Source: Rhodocyclaceae bacterium
Lineage (GTDB): Bacteria; Pseudomonadota; Gammaproteobacteria; Burkholderiales; Rhodocyclaceae
Direction of reading: 5' to 3'
Assembly: GCA_030682175.1 (NCBI GenBank)
Contig: JAUXOM010000092.1
Span: forward strand, 1 to 41,794
Length of the DNA stretch: 41,794 nucleotides
The translations under genes were made by a program, and so were the position numbers. Shown here piece by piece: positions 7,918 to 16,206 of the stretch. Position 1 is the stretch's first letter. Each line of letters opens with the position of its first letter. The notes beneath the pieces were generated by a model, which ran no database searches, had not been told where the DNA came from, and saw nothing but the letters and a program-made list of their open reading frames with translations.

Positions 7918-8984
7918 GCGGAGTCGGGAGTGGTGGGCAGTGCTGATGACCAGCCGGCGACGAGGGTGAGTGCGAGGGCCAGGATGACCGGGCCGAGAAA
8001 GACGCCGACGAAGCCGAAGCTCAGCACGCCGCCGAAGACGCCGAGGGCGATGAGCAGGATCGGCAGTCTGGCCGAGTAGCTGATGAGGATGGGTTTCACG
8101 AGATTGTCCACACTGCTGATGGCCGTGAGACCGTAGATCGCCATGAAAATCGCCCAGCCGATTTCGCCCTGGCTGTAGAGCCACCAGGCGGCGCCGCCCC
8201 AGATCAGCGGCGGGCCGACCGGCACCATCGACAGGAAGAAGGTCGCGCCGGCGAGCAGTAGCGGCATTGGCACGCCGGCGATGAGAAAGCCGATCAGCGC
8301 CACCAGCGCCTGCGCCGCCGCCGTGCCGACGATACCGATCATCACGCCCATGATGGTGCTGCGCGCCAGCACCAGCATGCGCGCGCCCAGTTCGCCGCCG
8401 ATCTTATCCGCCAGACTGGAAATATGTCCGCCCAGCGCGCGGCCGTCGCGGTAAAAAAAGAAGGCGATGAATACCACCAGCGTGAGTTGGAGCAGACCCT
8501 GGCCGATGAGCCCCGCGGCGGACGTCAGCAGCTTGCGAGCCGGATTGAACAGTTGCTGGCCGAGCTGTGTGAGCTCCGTCTGACTGGCGGCGAGTTTGCG
8601 CAAGTAGGCATCGGCTTGTTCGCCAACCAGTGGGAGCGCCGACAACCAAGCGGGCGGCGACCAGTCGCCGGTGTCAAACCGGGCAGAGAGCAGCGTCAGG
8701 AGTTGGTCGATGCCCTCGGCGATGGTCGCCGCCAGGTAAGCCATCGGCAACAGGACGGCCGTAGCCAGCATCAGGGTGGCCAGTAGGGCCGCGAGCGTGG
8801 TACGGCCCGCAGTACGGCCTTTAATGCGCGCCTCGATTGCGGCAAACAAGGGCCAGGTGGTGAGACACAGGATCGCGGCAAACATCAGCGCCGCCAGAAA
8901 CGGTGCCAGCACCCAGATTGCGCCGATCAGGATCAGTGCAACAAGGGCGATGCGGGCGTAGGAGCGAACGGCTTCATTCATCAT
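7914..8984 (-). CDS. AI-2E/PerM family membrane permease
   Basis: The 356-residue protein has about eight hydrophobic segments, paired at both ends around a long hydrophilic middle (about 80-150). Motifs such as [28 protein letters not shown] are characteristic of the AI-2E transporter (UPF0118/PerM/YdiK) family. Substrates for most members are unknown. It lies between ruvA and ruvB, with an ATGA overlap to ruvB, so the ruv genes are split here. Two adjacent ATG codons (8984 and 8981) could start translation. Confidence 0.9.
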   Translation of the reverse strand: MMNEAVRSYARIALVALILIGAIWVLAPFLAALMFAAILCLTTWPLFAAIEARIKGRTAGRTTLAALLATLMLATAVLLPMAYLAATIAEGIDQLLTLLSARFDTGDWSPPAWLSALPLVGEQADAYLRKLAASQTELTQLGQQLFNPARKLLTSAAGLIGQGLLQLTLVVFIAFFFYRDGRALGGHISSLADKIGGELGARMLVLARSTIMGVMIGIVGTAAAQALVALIGFLIAGVPMPLLLAGATFFLSMVPVGPPLIWGGAAWWLYSQGEIGWAIFMAIYGLTAISSVDNLVKPILISYSARLPILLIALGVFGGVLSFGFVGVFLGPVILALALTLVAGWSSALPTTPDSA

Positions 8985-9015
8985 GATAGTGCGCTGATTC
9001 TACCTGTTGCCATTT

Positions 9016-9618
9016 TCAGGCCTTGGCCAGTGATTTCAAAGCTTGACGGATGCCGTCGGAGACGCCGATGCCGGCGGGCAGGGTTTTGGTGGCGCCCAGC
9101 GCCTCGCGGTCGTTGTAGCCCAGCGCCAGCAGCGCGTTGAGGATATCGCTCAGCGTGTCATGGGCATCGGGAAGCGCCGTCCCGCCAGCGCCGACTTTTG
9201 CAACGCCGAGACCGCCCACCGGCAGCTTGCCCTTGAGTTCGAGGAGCAGTCGTTCGGCGGTTTTCTTGCCGATGCCGGGAATCCTCACCAGCCGCGCGGT
9301 TTCCTGCAGTGCGACAGCCTGGGCAAGTTCGCCCACCGAGAGGCCGGACAGCACCGCCAACGCCATGCGTGCGCCGATGCCGGAAATTTTCAGCAACTGG
9401 CGGAACAGCGCCCGCTCTTCATGGGTGAGGAAACCGAAGAGCAGATGGGCATCCTCGCGCACCACCAGATGGGTGACGAGCGCCACGGACTCACCGGTCG
9501 CCGGCAGGTTGTAAAACGTGCTCATCGGCACGTCCACCTCGTAGCCGACGCCGCCGACATCGATGAGGATCTGCGGCGGGTTTTTTTCCAGCAGCTTGCC
9601 GGCAATGCGACCGATCAT
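9016..9618 (-). CDS. ruvA: Holliday junction DNA helicase subunit RuvA
   Basis: RuvA is a tetrameric protein that binds four-way junctions and loads RuvB. The 200-residue product has an N-terminal OB fold ([28 protein letters not shown]), paired helix-hairpin-helix motifs ([14 protein letters not shown] and [21 protein letters not shown]) and a C-terminal RuvB-binding domain (about 155-200). A dispersed repeat copy encodes KVGAGGTA at about residues 139-146, in the flexible linker between domains II and III, where length variation is tolerated. The ATG overlaps the ruvC stop. Confidence 0.97.
   Translation of the reverse strand: MIGRIAGKLLEKNPPQILIDVGGVGYEVDVPMSTFYNLPATGESVALVTHLVVREDAHLLFGFLTHEERALFRQLLKISGIGARMALAVLSGLSVGELAQAVALQETARLVRIPGIGKKTAERLLLELKGKLPVGGLGVAKVGAGGTALPDAHDTLSDILNALLALGYNDREALGATKTLPAGIGVSDGIRQALKSLAKA
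9176..9204 (-). repeat. dispersed repeat copy 3 (inside ruvA)
   Basis: Full match to the core AGTCGGCGCTGGCGGGACG, in the sense orientation of ruvA. It is read as KVGAGGTA in the domain II-III linker, the same frame as in the YjgR-type ATPase gene. Confidence 0.85.
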
Positions 9619-10145
9619 ATGAGCCTCCCGTTGCGCACACGGAAGCCGTGCGTTGCGATGTTACCCAAGCCTTGCCCGCCGTGCGCGTGACAGATCGCAC
9701 AGGCCAGCGCGTCGGCGGCATCGGTCGAGGGTGCGCCGGACAATTGCAACAGGCGCGTTACCATGTGGCCGACCTGCTCCTTGGCCGCCTTGCCGTGCCC
9801 GACCACCGCCTGCTTGACCTGCAGGGCGGTGTACTCGGCGACCGGCAGGCCCGCCATTACCAGCGCGGCGATCGCGGCACCGCGCGCCTGCCCGAGCAAC
9901 AGGGTGGATTGCGGATTGACGTTGACGAACACCTTTTCGACGGCGGCTTCATCGGGCCGATGGGTGGCGATCACCTCGCCGATCCCGTCCAGCAGGGTCT
10001 TCAGGCGTTCTGGCAGGCTGTCCTGGGCGTTGCTCTTGATACAGCCGCTTGTCACATAGGCGAGCTTCTGGCCGGTCTTGTCGATGACGCCAAATCCGGT
10101 AATTCGCAGACCGGGATCAATGCCGAGGATGCGGACGGTGTTCAT
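9615..10145 (-). CDS. ruvC: Holliday junction resolvase RuvC
   Basis: RuvC is the dimeric endonuclease that resolves Holliday junctions. The 176-residue product has the first catalytic Asp in ILGIDPG (Asp10), a Glu in [12 protein letters not shown], and the C-terminal acidic pair in [14 protein letters not shown]. The ATG at 10145 ([12 protein letters not shown]) fits the family start. It overlaps the stop of the upstream EamA gene (ATGA), and the ruvC stop overlaps ruvA. Confidence 0.97.
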   Translation of the reverse strand: MNTVRILGIDPGLRITGFGVIDKTGQKLAYVTSGCIKSNAQDSLPERLKTLLDGIGEVIATHRPDEAAVEKVFVNVNPQSTLLLGQARGAAIAALVMAGLPVAEYTALQVKQAVVGHGKAAKEQVGHMVTRLLQLSGAPSTDAADALACAICHAHGGQGLGNIATHGFRVRNGRLI

Positions 10146-10996
10146 CGTCGCGCAAGATACACGCCCCACACCGCGAGCGCCATGCCGAACAAGGCAACGC
10201 CGCTCAGGGTTTCACCGAAGATCAGCCAAGCCAGCAATGCCGTGGTCGGTGGCGTGAGATAGAACAGGCTGGCGACATTGACGGCATTGCCGTGGCGGAT
10301 CAGCCAGTTGAGCAATGAGATGGCGCCGACCGAGAGCACCAGCACCAGCCAGCCCAGCGCGAAGACGAATTCGCCGGTCCAGTCGATGCGGATGCCGTCC
10401 TGCATGGCGACGATTGCCCCGGTGACGAGCGCGGTCGGGATGAACTGGAGGACCGCGCCGCTGCGCCAGTCGAAGCTGGGACAGAAGCGTTTTTGGTACA
10501 GAGTTCCGGCGGTGATGCCCAGCAGTGCGGCAAACGCCGGCCACAGCGCATCGAGCGCAAAGCCACTGCCCAGCTTGCCCGAAACGACCAGCGCGACGCC
10601 GACAAAGCCGAGCAGCAGGCCGATCCACTGGCGCGACCGGATCACTTCGCCCAGCAGCCAGCCGGCGACCGTGGCGGTCAGCAGCGGTTGCAGGCCGACC
10701 ACCAGGCTGGTGATGCCCGCCGGCAAGCCCTTGCCGATGGCGACAAAGACGCCGCCCAGATACAGCCCATGCACCAGCAGGCCGCTGACGCCGACGTGAA
10801 ACCAGATCCGGCCATCACGCGGCCAGGGTGCGCGCCAGAGCAGCGCGATGCTGGCCATCAGGCCGATGACCAGCAGGTAGCGAACGAACAGGAAGCTCAG
10901 CGGTGCCGCGTGCGGCAGGCCGAGCTTGGCACCGATGAAGCCGGTGCTCCACAGCAAAACGAACAGGAAGGGGGCCAAGCGTGCCATGGGAGCCAT
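10142..10996 (-). CDS. EamA/DMT-family transporter
   Basis: The 284-residue protein has about ten hydrophobic segments arranged as two EamA repeats. It starts [20 protein letters not shown], a common DMT-family opening, and has WLLGEVI and AWLIFGETL at equivalent places in the two halves. The substrate cannot be told from sequence. It overlaps ruvC by ATGA, so it is probably the first gene of the ruv-tol-que cluster. ATG at 10996 or 10987 could be the start; neither has a strong ribosome binding site. Confidence 0.88.
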   Translation of the reverse strand: MAPMARLAPFLFVLLWSTGFIGAKLGLPHAAPLSFLFVRYLLVIGLMASIALLWRAPWPRDGRIWFHVGVSGLLVHGLYLGGVFVAIGKGLPAGITSLVVGLQPLLTATVAGWLLGEVIRSRQWIGLLLGFVGVALVVSGKLGSGFALDALWPAFAALLGITAGTLYQKRFCPSFDWRSGAVLQFIPTALVTGAIVAMQDGIRIDWTGEFVFALGWLVLVLSVGAISLLNWLIRHGNAVNVASLFYLTPPTTALLAWLIFGETLSGVALFGMALAVWGVYLARR

Positions 10997-11000
10997 TAAC

Positions 11001-11117
11001 GTGAAATACGCAATTTGACGCCGAGTTCGTTGATGAGCGCAGCGAACAAACTATGACCCCCGCCTCGGGGCGGGGGCTGGGGGTGGGGGGCGTCGATTGC
11101 CTGTTGCGTATTTCATG
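11001..11117. repeat. 117-bp element with terminal inverted repeats
   Basis: The element begins with GTGAAATACGCAA (11001-11013) and ends with the near-exact inverse TTGCGTATTTCATGC (11103-11117). The inner parts GACGCC and GGCGTC continue the pairing. Inside are GAGCGCAGCGAAC and a GC stem CCCCCGCCTCGGGGCGGGGG, the two modules of the GC-stem/GCTCGCTGCGCTCG family. It fills the gap between yebC and the EamA gene. It has no coding capacity and looks like a MITE. Confidence 0.65.
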
Positions 11118-11208
11118 CACGGGGGTGGCGCTATCGACCATGAAAGTCAGGGGAAAGTCGGCGTGACCGAAGGGAATCCCCTTTTCGGGACTGGCGGGCC
11201 GGCGCTGC

Positions 11209-11934
11209 TTACTGGTCCATCCCCGCCGTGGTGTAAACCGCCTGGACGTCCTCGAGCCCATCGATGGCGTCGAGCAGTTTCTGCATCTTCAGCGCATCCT
11301 CGCCGGTAAACTCGGTTTCGTTGAGCGGTTTCATCGTCACTTCGGCATACTCGGGCGTGAAGCCGGCCCCCCCGAGGGCTTCCTTGACGGCGAGAAAGTC
11401 GTTGGGCGCGGTGATCACCTCGATCGAGCCGTCGTCGTTGGCTGCCACATCCTCGGCGCCGGCGTCGATGGCGGCGTCCATCAGTTTCGCCTCGTCAGTG
11501 CCCGGCGCGAAGATCAGTTGGCCGCAGTGCTTGAACATGAAGGCGACGCTGCCGTCGGTACCCATGTTGCCGCCATATTTGTTGAAGGCGTGGCGCACCT
11601 CGGCGACGGTGCGCACACGATTGTCGGTGAGGCAATCGACCATCACGGCGGCGCCATTGATGCCATAGCCCTCGTAGCGAATTTCTTCGTAACTCACGCC
11701 CTCAAGTTCGCCGGTGCCCTTCTTGATGGCGTTCTCGATCTTGTCCTTGGGCATGTTGACGGCCTTGGCCTTGTCGACCGCCATGCGCAGGCGCGGATTG
11801 AAACCTGGATCGCCCCCGCCCATCTTGGCGGCGACGGTGATCTCCTTGGCGATGCGCGAAAACGCAGCACCGCGCTTCTCGTCCTGACGGCCCTTGCGAT
11901 GCTGGATGTTGGCCCACTTGGAATGACCTGCCAT
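11209..11934 (-). CDS. yebC: YebC/PmpR family transcriptional regulator / ribosome-rescue factor
   Basis: The 241-residue protein opens [22 protein letters not shown], the hallmark of the YebC/TACO1 family. It also has [20 protein letters not shown] and an acidic C-terminus ([16 protein letters not shown]). Family members were described as DNA-binding regulators and more recently as translation factors that relieve ribosome stalling. Length is typical. It sits upstream of the ruv genes as in most proteobacteria, but here an EamA gene and a MITE-like element lie between. GGAG lies 10 nt before the ATG. Confidence 0.95.
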   Translation of the reverse strand: MAGHSKWANIQHRKGRQDEKRGAAFSRIAKEITVAAKMGGGDPGFNPRLRMAVDKAKAVNMPKDKIENAIKKGTGELEGVSYEEIRYEGYGINGAAVMVDCLTDNRVRTVAEVRHAFNKYGGNMGTDGSVAFMFKHCGQLIFAPGTDEAKLMDAAIDAGAEDVAANDDGSIEVITAPNDFLAVKEALGGAGFTPEYAEVTMKPLNETEFTGEDALKMQKLLDAIDGLEDVQAVYTTAGMDQ

Positions 11935-12063
11935 GAAAACTGCTCCGAAATTTTAGGTGGGCCATTTTACGTCACCCGACAGTGGTCGGAACCCCTCTAC
12001 ACTGCAGTTCCGGCGCCGGGCCGACCCAAACCGGAACGACACGCGGCGCCAGCCGCAATCCGC

Positions 12064-12150
12064 ACGTTAGCTTCTACGGAGTCGCCCGTGATACACGAGC
12101 GCAGCGAGCAACAGTCACCCCCCATCCCCGGGAAGGGGGGCCGGGGGGGA
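12064..12150. repeat. GC-stem + GCTCGCTGCGCTCG repeat, copy A
   Basis: On the minus strand this reads as a GC stem (12117-12140), then GGGTGACTGTTGCTCGCTGCGCTCG, then TGTATCACGGGCGACTC. The same order is seen at 20742-20799 and 41592-41648. Here the left part is translated as the C-terminal tail of the nucleotide cyclase and supplies its stop codon. The remaining gap to yebC (11935-12063) shows TAAAAT boxes upstream of yebC but no clear -35. Confidence 0.75.
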
Positions 12151-13533
12151 TGGGGGCCTGATTTCGACGATCTCGGTCACTGACAGGGTGGCGATGTCAT
12201 GCAGTTTTTCCATGCGTGCGCCCTCTTGTTCGAGCAGCGACGACATCTGGGAGAAACTGGAGGAAACAAAAACTTCCCGGCCTTCGGGGGCGCGGCGGCG
12301 GACGCCATAGACGACGCGGTTGCGTTCCTCCGGCGGCAGCCTGCTGATCAGGCTCTTGGTGACCCAGATGCTGCCATGGCGGGCAAAATCGGAGATCCGC
12401 GCCGCCTGGTTGATGGTGTCGCCGAGCACGACGAATTCGACGCTGGTCGGTGACTGATAGGTGCCCAGCCACTCCTGGCCTTCGGTAATGCCGGTGTTGA
12501 GAAACAGCTCGTTGAACCACTGCTTGCGCAACTGCCAGGCCTTGGACAGGCGCTGGATCTCCTTGCGGATGTCCTGCGCACAGGCCAGTGAGTTGGCCAG
12601 ATAATCGCTGTCCGGCTGCGGGAAGAAGTAATACACCAGACCGTCGCCGACATGCTTGCCGCAGGTGCCGTGGTGTTTGCGGAAAATCGGCGCCAGGACC
12701 CTCCAGATTTCGTTGATCAGCTCGAAATATTCCGCGGGCGGAAGTTCCGAGCAGATCTTTGCCGAACCCTGCAGGTCGGACACCAGCACGGCCAGTTGCG
12801 TCAGCACCGGCAGGCGCTTGCGCAGCAGGCCGCGGATGATTTCGTCGCGACGCGCCAGCAGATCGAGCATTTCGTTGGCGTACCCGGCTTCGGGGATCAA
12901 GGCGATGAAGATGCCTTCGCGAAAGAACGTCGCGTAGGCGGTATGAAACTGTTCGACCTCCCTGGTGGCCGCGTTGCCGGGCAGGATCACGGTTGATTGA
13001 ACGACGGGGCGCACCGGCTCGGCCACCGTCTCGATATAGGCGGCTTGCAGCCGCGCATAGGCGACCGGGTCAAGCCCGCGGCACAGATTGCCGAAGCTAT
13101 CCGGGCTCAGGCGGGACTTGGCGAGTCCGACGTGAAAGTTCAGCAAGCTGCCCCACTCGTTACGCCCCACCGGCAGCAGGCGGAACAGGTTGCGTGCTTC
13201 ACTGGTCTGCGGCAGATCCGGATGCCCGCCAAAAAAACGTTGCTGGGCATGTTCGTTGATCCATACCAGTTCGAAATTCTGGTTGATCATGTAGGCCGGG
13301 TATTCGATGCTGTCCAGCGTCAGATGCAGCGTCGGGGTGTGGGCCTGTGGCGTGGCGGCTGTCGGCCTGAGTGGCGTCGCGCTGTGCGCGGTGTCTGAAT
13401 TTGGCGTGGAGTTTGGGGTGGCGGGCTCGTCACCGCTCAGGCGATCAATGATCTGAGTCATGCTGAGCCCCTTCTGCTTGAGTCGCCGCACCTCTTCAAT
13501 GCGGGGCGACATACTTTCCGGAATTGGTTTCAT
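12115..13533 (-). CDS. Class III adenylate/guanylate cyclase with N-terminal HTH-like and PAS-like regions
   Basis: The 472-residue protein is predicted to make a cyclic nucleotide. The C-terminal half holds a class III cyclase domain. The first metal-binding Asp is in VLVSDLQGSAK (Asp253) and the second in GKHVGDGLVYYF (Asp297). The substrate segment is VEFVVLGDTINQAARISDFA. The N-terminus has a short helix-turn-helix-like stretch (IEEVRRLKQKGLSMTQIIDRL), a Pro/Thr-rich linker, then a PAS-like region (about 70-105, YPAYMINQNFELVWINEHAQQRF). No membrane segment is seen, so it is probably cytoplasmic. ATG 13533 is chosen; ATG 13512 has GGAAAG near it and is an alternative. The last dozen residues (PPSPPAPLPGDGG) come from a repeat element. 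Whether it makes cAMP or cGMP is not decidable here. Confidence 0.85.
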   Translation of the reverse strand: MKPIPESMSPRIEEVRRLKQKGLSMTQIIDRLSGDEPATPNSTPNSDTAHSATPLRPTAATPQAHTPTLHLTLDSIEYPAYMINQNFELVWINEHAQQRFFGGHPDLPQTSEARNLFRLLPVGRNEWGSLLNFHVGLAKSRLSPDSFGNLCRGLDPVAYARLQAAYIETVAEPVRPVVQSTVILPGNAATREVEQFHTAYATFFREGIFIALIPEAGYANEMLDLLARRDEIIRGLLRKRLPVLTQLAVLVSDLQGSAKICSELPPAEYFELINEIWRVLAPIFRKHHGTCGKHVGDGLVYYFFPQPDSDYLANSLACAQDIRKEIQRLSKAWQLRKQWFNELFLNTGITEGQEWLGTYQSPTSVEFVVLGDTINQAARISDFARHGSIWVTKSLISRLPPEERNRVVYGVRRRAPEGREVFVSSSFSQMSSLLEQEGARMEKLHDIATLSVTEIVEIRPPSPPAPLPGDGG

Positions 13534-13754
13534 GATGCGGATAAGCAAGTCATGGCAGGTGTGTCCCGTTAAGTCAACGTCGAGTTCAGTGGCAAACAAC
13601 GGCGACCATGCTACGTCAAATAGCGGCAGTAATTGAAGTCTTTTTTCAGCTTAGCCATGCAACTTGTTGTTTTAATGCACATGGTCATTGCCGATTCCCT
13701 CTCGCGCACGCTTGCGCTATGCTCCGCGTCATTATCGGTCAATTCAAGACAATC

Positions 13755-15308
13755 ATGAGCGCTCCGCTAGTCATTGCCAAGCAAATTCAGGCCAACACCC
13801 AAGAACTTGTCCTGCTGCCGGCCTTCGCCAATCGTCACGGTCTGATCACCGGTGCCACCGGCACCGGCAAGACCGTCACCCTGCAGCGCCTGACCGAGCA
13901 ATTCTCGGCCATTGGCGTGCCGGTGTTCCTCGCCGACGTCAAAGGCGACCTTTCCGGCCTCGGCGCGGCGGGTGTGGCATCGGACAAGCTGCAAAAGCGC
14001 CTCGACGCCCTCGGCATCACCGACTGGCAGCCGTGCGCCAATCCGGTGGTGTTCTGGGATGTGCTGGGCAAGTCCGGTCACCCGGTGCGGGCGACGATTT
14101 CCGACATGGGGCCGCTGCTGCTGGCGCGCCTGCTGGGACTCAACGAAACGCAGGAAGGGGTGCTGCAGATCGTCTTTCGCGTTGCCGACGACGGCGGCCT
14201 GCTGCTGCTCGACCTCAAGGACCTGCGCTCGATGGTGCAGCATGTCGGCGAAAACGCCGCCGAATTCAAGACGAAGTATGGCAATGTTTCGGCGGCCTCG
14301 ATCGGCGCCATCCAGCGCGGCCTGTTGACATTGGAAGCGCAGGGCGGGGATCGCTTCTTCGGCGAACCGATGCTCGACATCGCCGACCTGATGCAGACGC
14401 AGGACGGCCGCGGCGTGGTGAACATCCTCGCCGCCGACCAGTTGATGAACTCACCCAAGCTTTACGCCACCTTCCTGCTCTGGCTGCTGGCCGAACTCTT
14501 CGAGCAGCTGCCCGAGGCCGGCGACCTGGAAAAGCCCAAGCTGGTGTTTTTCTTCGACGAGGCGCATCTGTTGTTCGACGATGCGCCGGCGGCGCTCATC
14601 GACAAGGTGGAGCAGGTGGTGCGGCTGATTCGTTCAAAAGGCATTGGCATTTATTTCGTTACGCAGAACCCGCTCGACGTGCCGGACAAGGTGCTCGGTC
14701 AGTTGGGCAACCGCGTGCAGCATGCCCTGCGCGCCTTCACGCCGCGCGACCAGAAGGCGGTCAAGGCGGCGGCCGAGACCATGCGTGCCAATCCAGCCTT
14801 CAACGCCGTGACCGCGATCACCGAACTGGGCGTCGGCGAGGCGCTGGTGTCCTTCCTCGACGAGAAGGGCAGGCCGCACGTCGTCGAGCGCGCCTTCGTG
14901 CTGGCGCCGGGCTCGCGTCTGGGTCCGCTCACACCGGCTGAGCGGGAGGCGACGATCAAGTCCTCCCTGCTGTTCGGCCACTACGAGAAAACGGTGGACC
15001 GCGAATCAGCCCATGAAATACTGGCCGCGCGTGCCGCTGCCGCAGCCCCGGAACAGAAAGTCGGCGCTGGCGGAGGTTTGGCGTCCCGCCAACAGAAAGT
15101 CGGCGCTGGCGGGACGGCGCCCCAGTCGGCAGAGGCCGGCGGCGGTGCGGTCAGCGACATCCTCTTCGGCCGCACCGGACCGCGCGGCGGACAGACCGAC
15201 GGCCTGGCGCAGACGATGGCCAAGACGGTGGTGCGCAGCATCGGTTCGCAGGTCGGGCGTGCCATCATGCGCGGCGTGCTGGGTTCGCTGCTCGGCGGAC
15301 GCCGTTGA
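13755..15308 (+). CDS. YjgR/DUF853-type HerA-like ATPase
   Basis: The 517-residue protein has Walker A GATGTGKT (33-40), DVKGDLSGL and Walker [14 protein letters not shown]. These match the HerA-like DUF853 family (E. coli YjgR), whose function is poorly known. ATG at 13755 ([12 protein letters not shown]) is the family start; the open frame upstream to 13608 has no homology-like character. Near the C-terminus (about 434-456) two copies of the dispersed repeat encode QKVGAGG twice, in a Gly/Ala-rich linker before the conserved tail [21 protein letters not shown]. The upstream neighbour is divergent, so a promoter should lie in 13534-13754; none is clear. Confidence 0.9.
   Translation: MSAPLVIAKQIQANTQELVLLPAFANRHGLITGATGTGKTVTLQRLTEQFSAIGVPVFLADVKGDLSGLGAAGVASDKLQKRLDALGITDWQPCANPVVFWDVLGKSGHPVRATISDMGPLLLARLLGLNETQEGVLQIVFRVADDGGLLLLDLKDLRSMVQHVGENAAEFKTKYGNVSAASIGAIQRGLLTLEAQGGDRFFGEPMLDIADLMQTQDGRGVVNILAADQLMNSPKLYATFLLWLLAELFEQLPEAGDLEKPKLVFFFDEAHLLFDDAPAALIDKVEQVVRLIRSKGIGIYFVTQNPLDVPDKVLGQLGNRVQHALRAFTPRDQKAVKAAAETMRANPAFNAVTAITELGVGEALVSFLDEKGRPHVVERAFVLAPGSRLGPLTPAEREATIKSSLLFGHYEKTVDRESAHEILAARAAAAAPEQKVGAGGGLASRQQKVGAGGTAPQSAEAGGGAVSDILFGRTGPRGGQTDGLAQTMAKTVVRSIGSQVGRAIMRGVLGSLLGGRR
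15057..15077 (+). repeat. dispersed repeat copy 4 (inside YjgR-type ATPase gene)
   Basis: Left part of the core (AAAGTCGGCGCTGGCGG), in frame as KVGAGG. Between this and the next copy lies GCGTCCCGCCA, an inverted fragment of the same repeat's right part, so the pair may have arisen by inverted plus direct insertion. Confidence 0.8.
15096..15119 (+). repeat. dispersed repeat copy 5 (inside YjgR-type ATPase gene)
   Basis: Exact full-length copy of the repeat, including the flanking AAA and GCG. It is in frame as KVGAGGTA, 39 bp after copy 4 and hence in the same frame. Confidence 0.88.
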
Positions 15309-16204
15309 TCCTGGGCGGGAGTCATGGTGCGGGGATTGCCTTGGCGATCCTCGCGGCCTTCGGCTTTTCGTTCAAGGCGATTCTTGTCAAGCTGGCGTAT
15401 CCCTATGGCGTCGATGCCATCACGCTGCTGGCCCTGCGCATGAGTTTCGCCTTGCCGATCTTTCTCTGGGTGGGCCTCACCGCATCGCGCGGCGCGCCGG
15501 TGCTGTCGGCGCGCGACTGGCTGGGCATCGCTTTCATGGGCTTGACGGGCTACTACGGCGCCAGCGTCCTCGATTTTCTCGGTCTGCAATACATCACCGC
15601 CGGGCTGGAGCGCCTGATCCTGTTTACCTACCCGACGCTGACGCTGATCTTCGGCATGGTGCTGACCCGGCGGACGCCCAGTGGCCGCGAACTGGGGGCG
15701 CTGGCGCTGTGTTATGCCGGTATCGGCGCGGCCTTCTGGCACGACCTGCATCTTGCCGACGATTCCGCGACGATCTGGCTGGGCGGCGGCTTGGTGTTCG
15801 GCTCGGCGGTCTGTTACGCGATTTATCTTACCGGCAGTGCCGGACTCATCCTCCGACTGGGCACGGCACGCTTCGCCGCGCTGGCGACGCTGGCATCCAC
15901 CTTGGCCGTATTCGGCCATTATTTCGCCGTACAGCCTGATCCGCTCGGGGCGCTGAACCAGCCCTGGCCGGTCTATGGCTACGCGTTGGCCATGGGGGTG
16001 TTTTCCACGGCATTGCCGGTGTTCGCCCAGTCGGCGGCCATCCGGCAACTGGGCAGTTCGCGCGTGGCGCTGGTCTCCATGCTCGGCCCACTCGCCACCA
16101 TCGTCCTCGCCGCCTGGCTGCTCGGTGAGCCGCTCTCCCTCGCCCAACTGCTCGGCGCAGCACTGGTGCTTGCCGGCGTGGCGCTGGTCAGCCGGCGGAG
16201 TTGA
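15305..16204 (+). CDS. EamA/DMT-family transporter
   Basis: The 299-residue protein has ten hydrophobic segments in two EamA repeats ([22 protein letters not shown] and [46 protein letters not shown]). The substrate is unknown. It begins with a TTG that overlaps the stop of the preceding ATPase gene (TTGA); no ATG or GTG in frame is available near the start, so the exact start is uncertain. It is unrelated in detail to the EamA gene at 10142 beyond family membership. Confidence 0.87.
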   Translation: MILGGSHGAGIALAILAAFGFSFKAILVKLAYPYGVDAITLLALRMSFALPIFLWVGLTASRGAPVLSARDWLGIAFMGLTGYYGASVLDFLGLQYITAGLERLILFTYPTLTLIFGMVLTRRTPSGRELGALALCYAGIGAAFWHDLHLADDSATIWLGGGLVFGSAVCYAIYLTGSAGLILRLGTARFAALATLASTLAVFGHYFAVQPDPLGALNQPWPVYGYALAMGVFSTALPVFAQSAAIRQLGSSRVALVSMLGPLATIVLAAWLLGEPLSLAQLLGAALVLAGVALVSRRS

Positions 16205-16206
16205 CC

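Noticed and set aside
14981-16147. 388-codon open frame on the minus strand
   Set aside because: It lies antisense to the YjgR-type ATPase and EamA genes, has a low-complexity Arg/Gln/Gly composition, and shows no domain motif.
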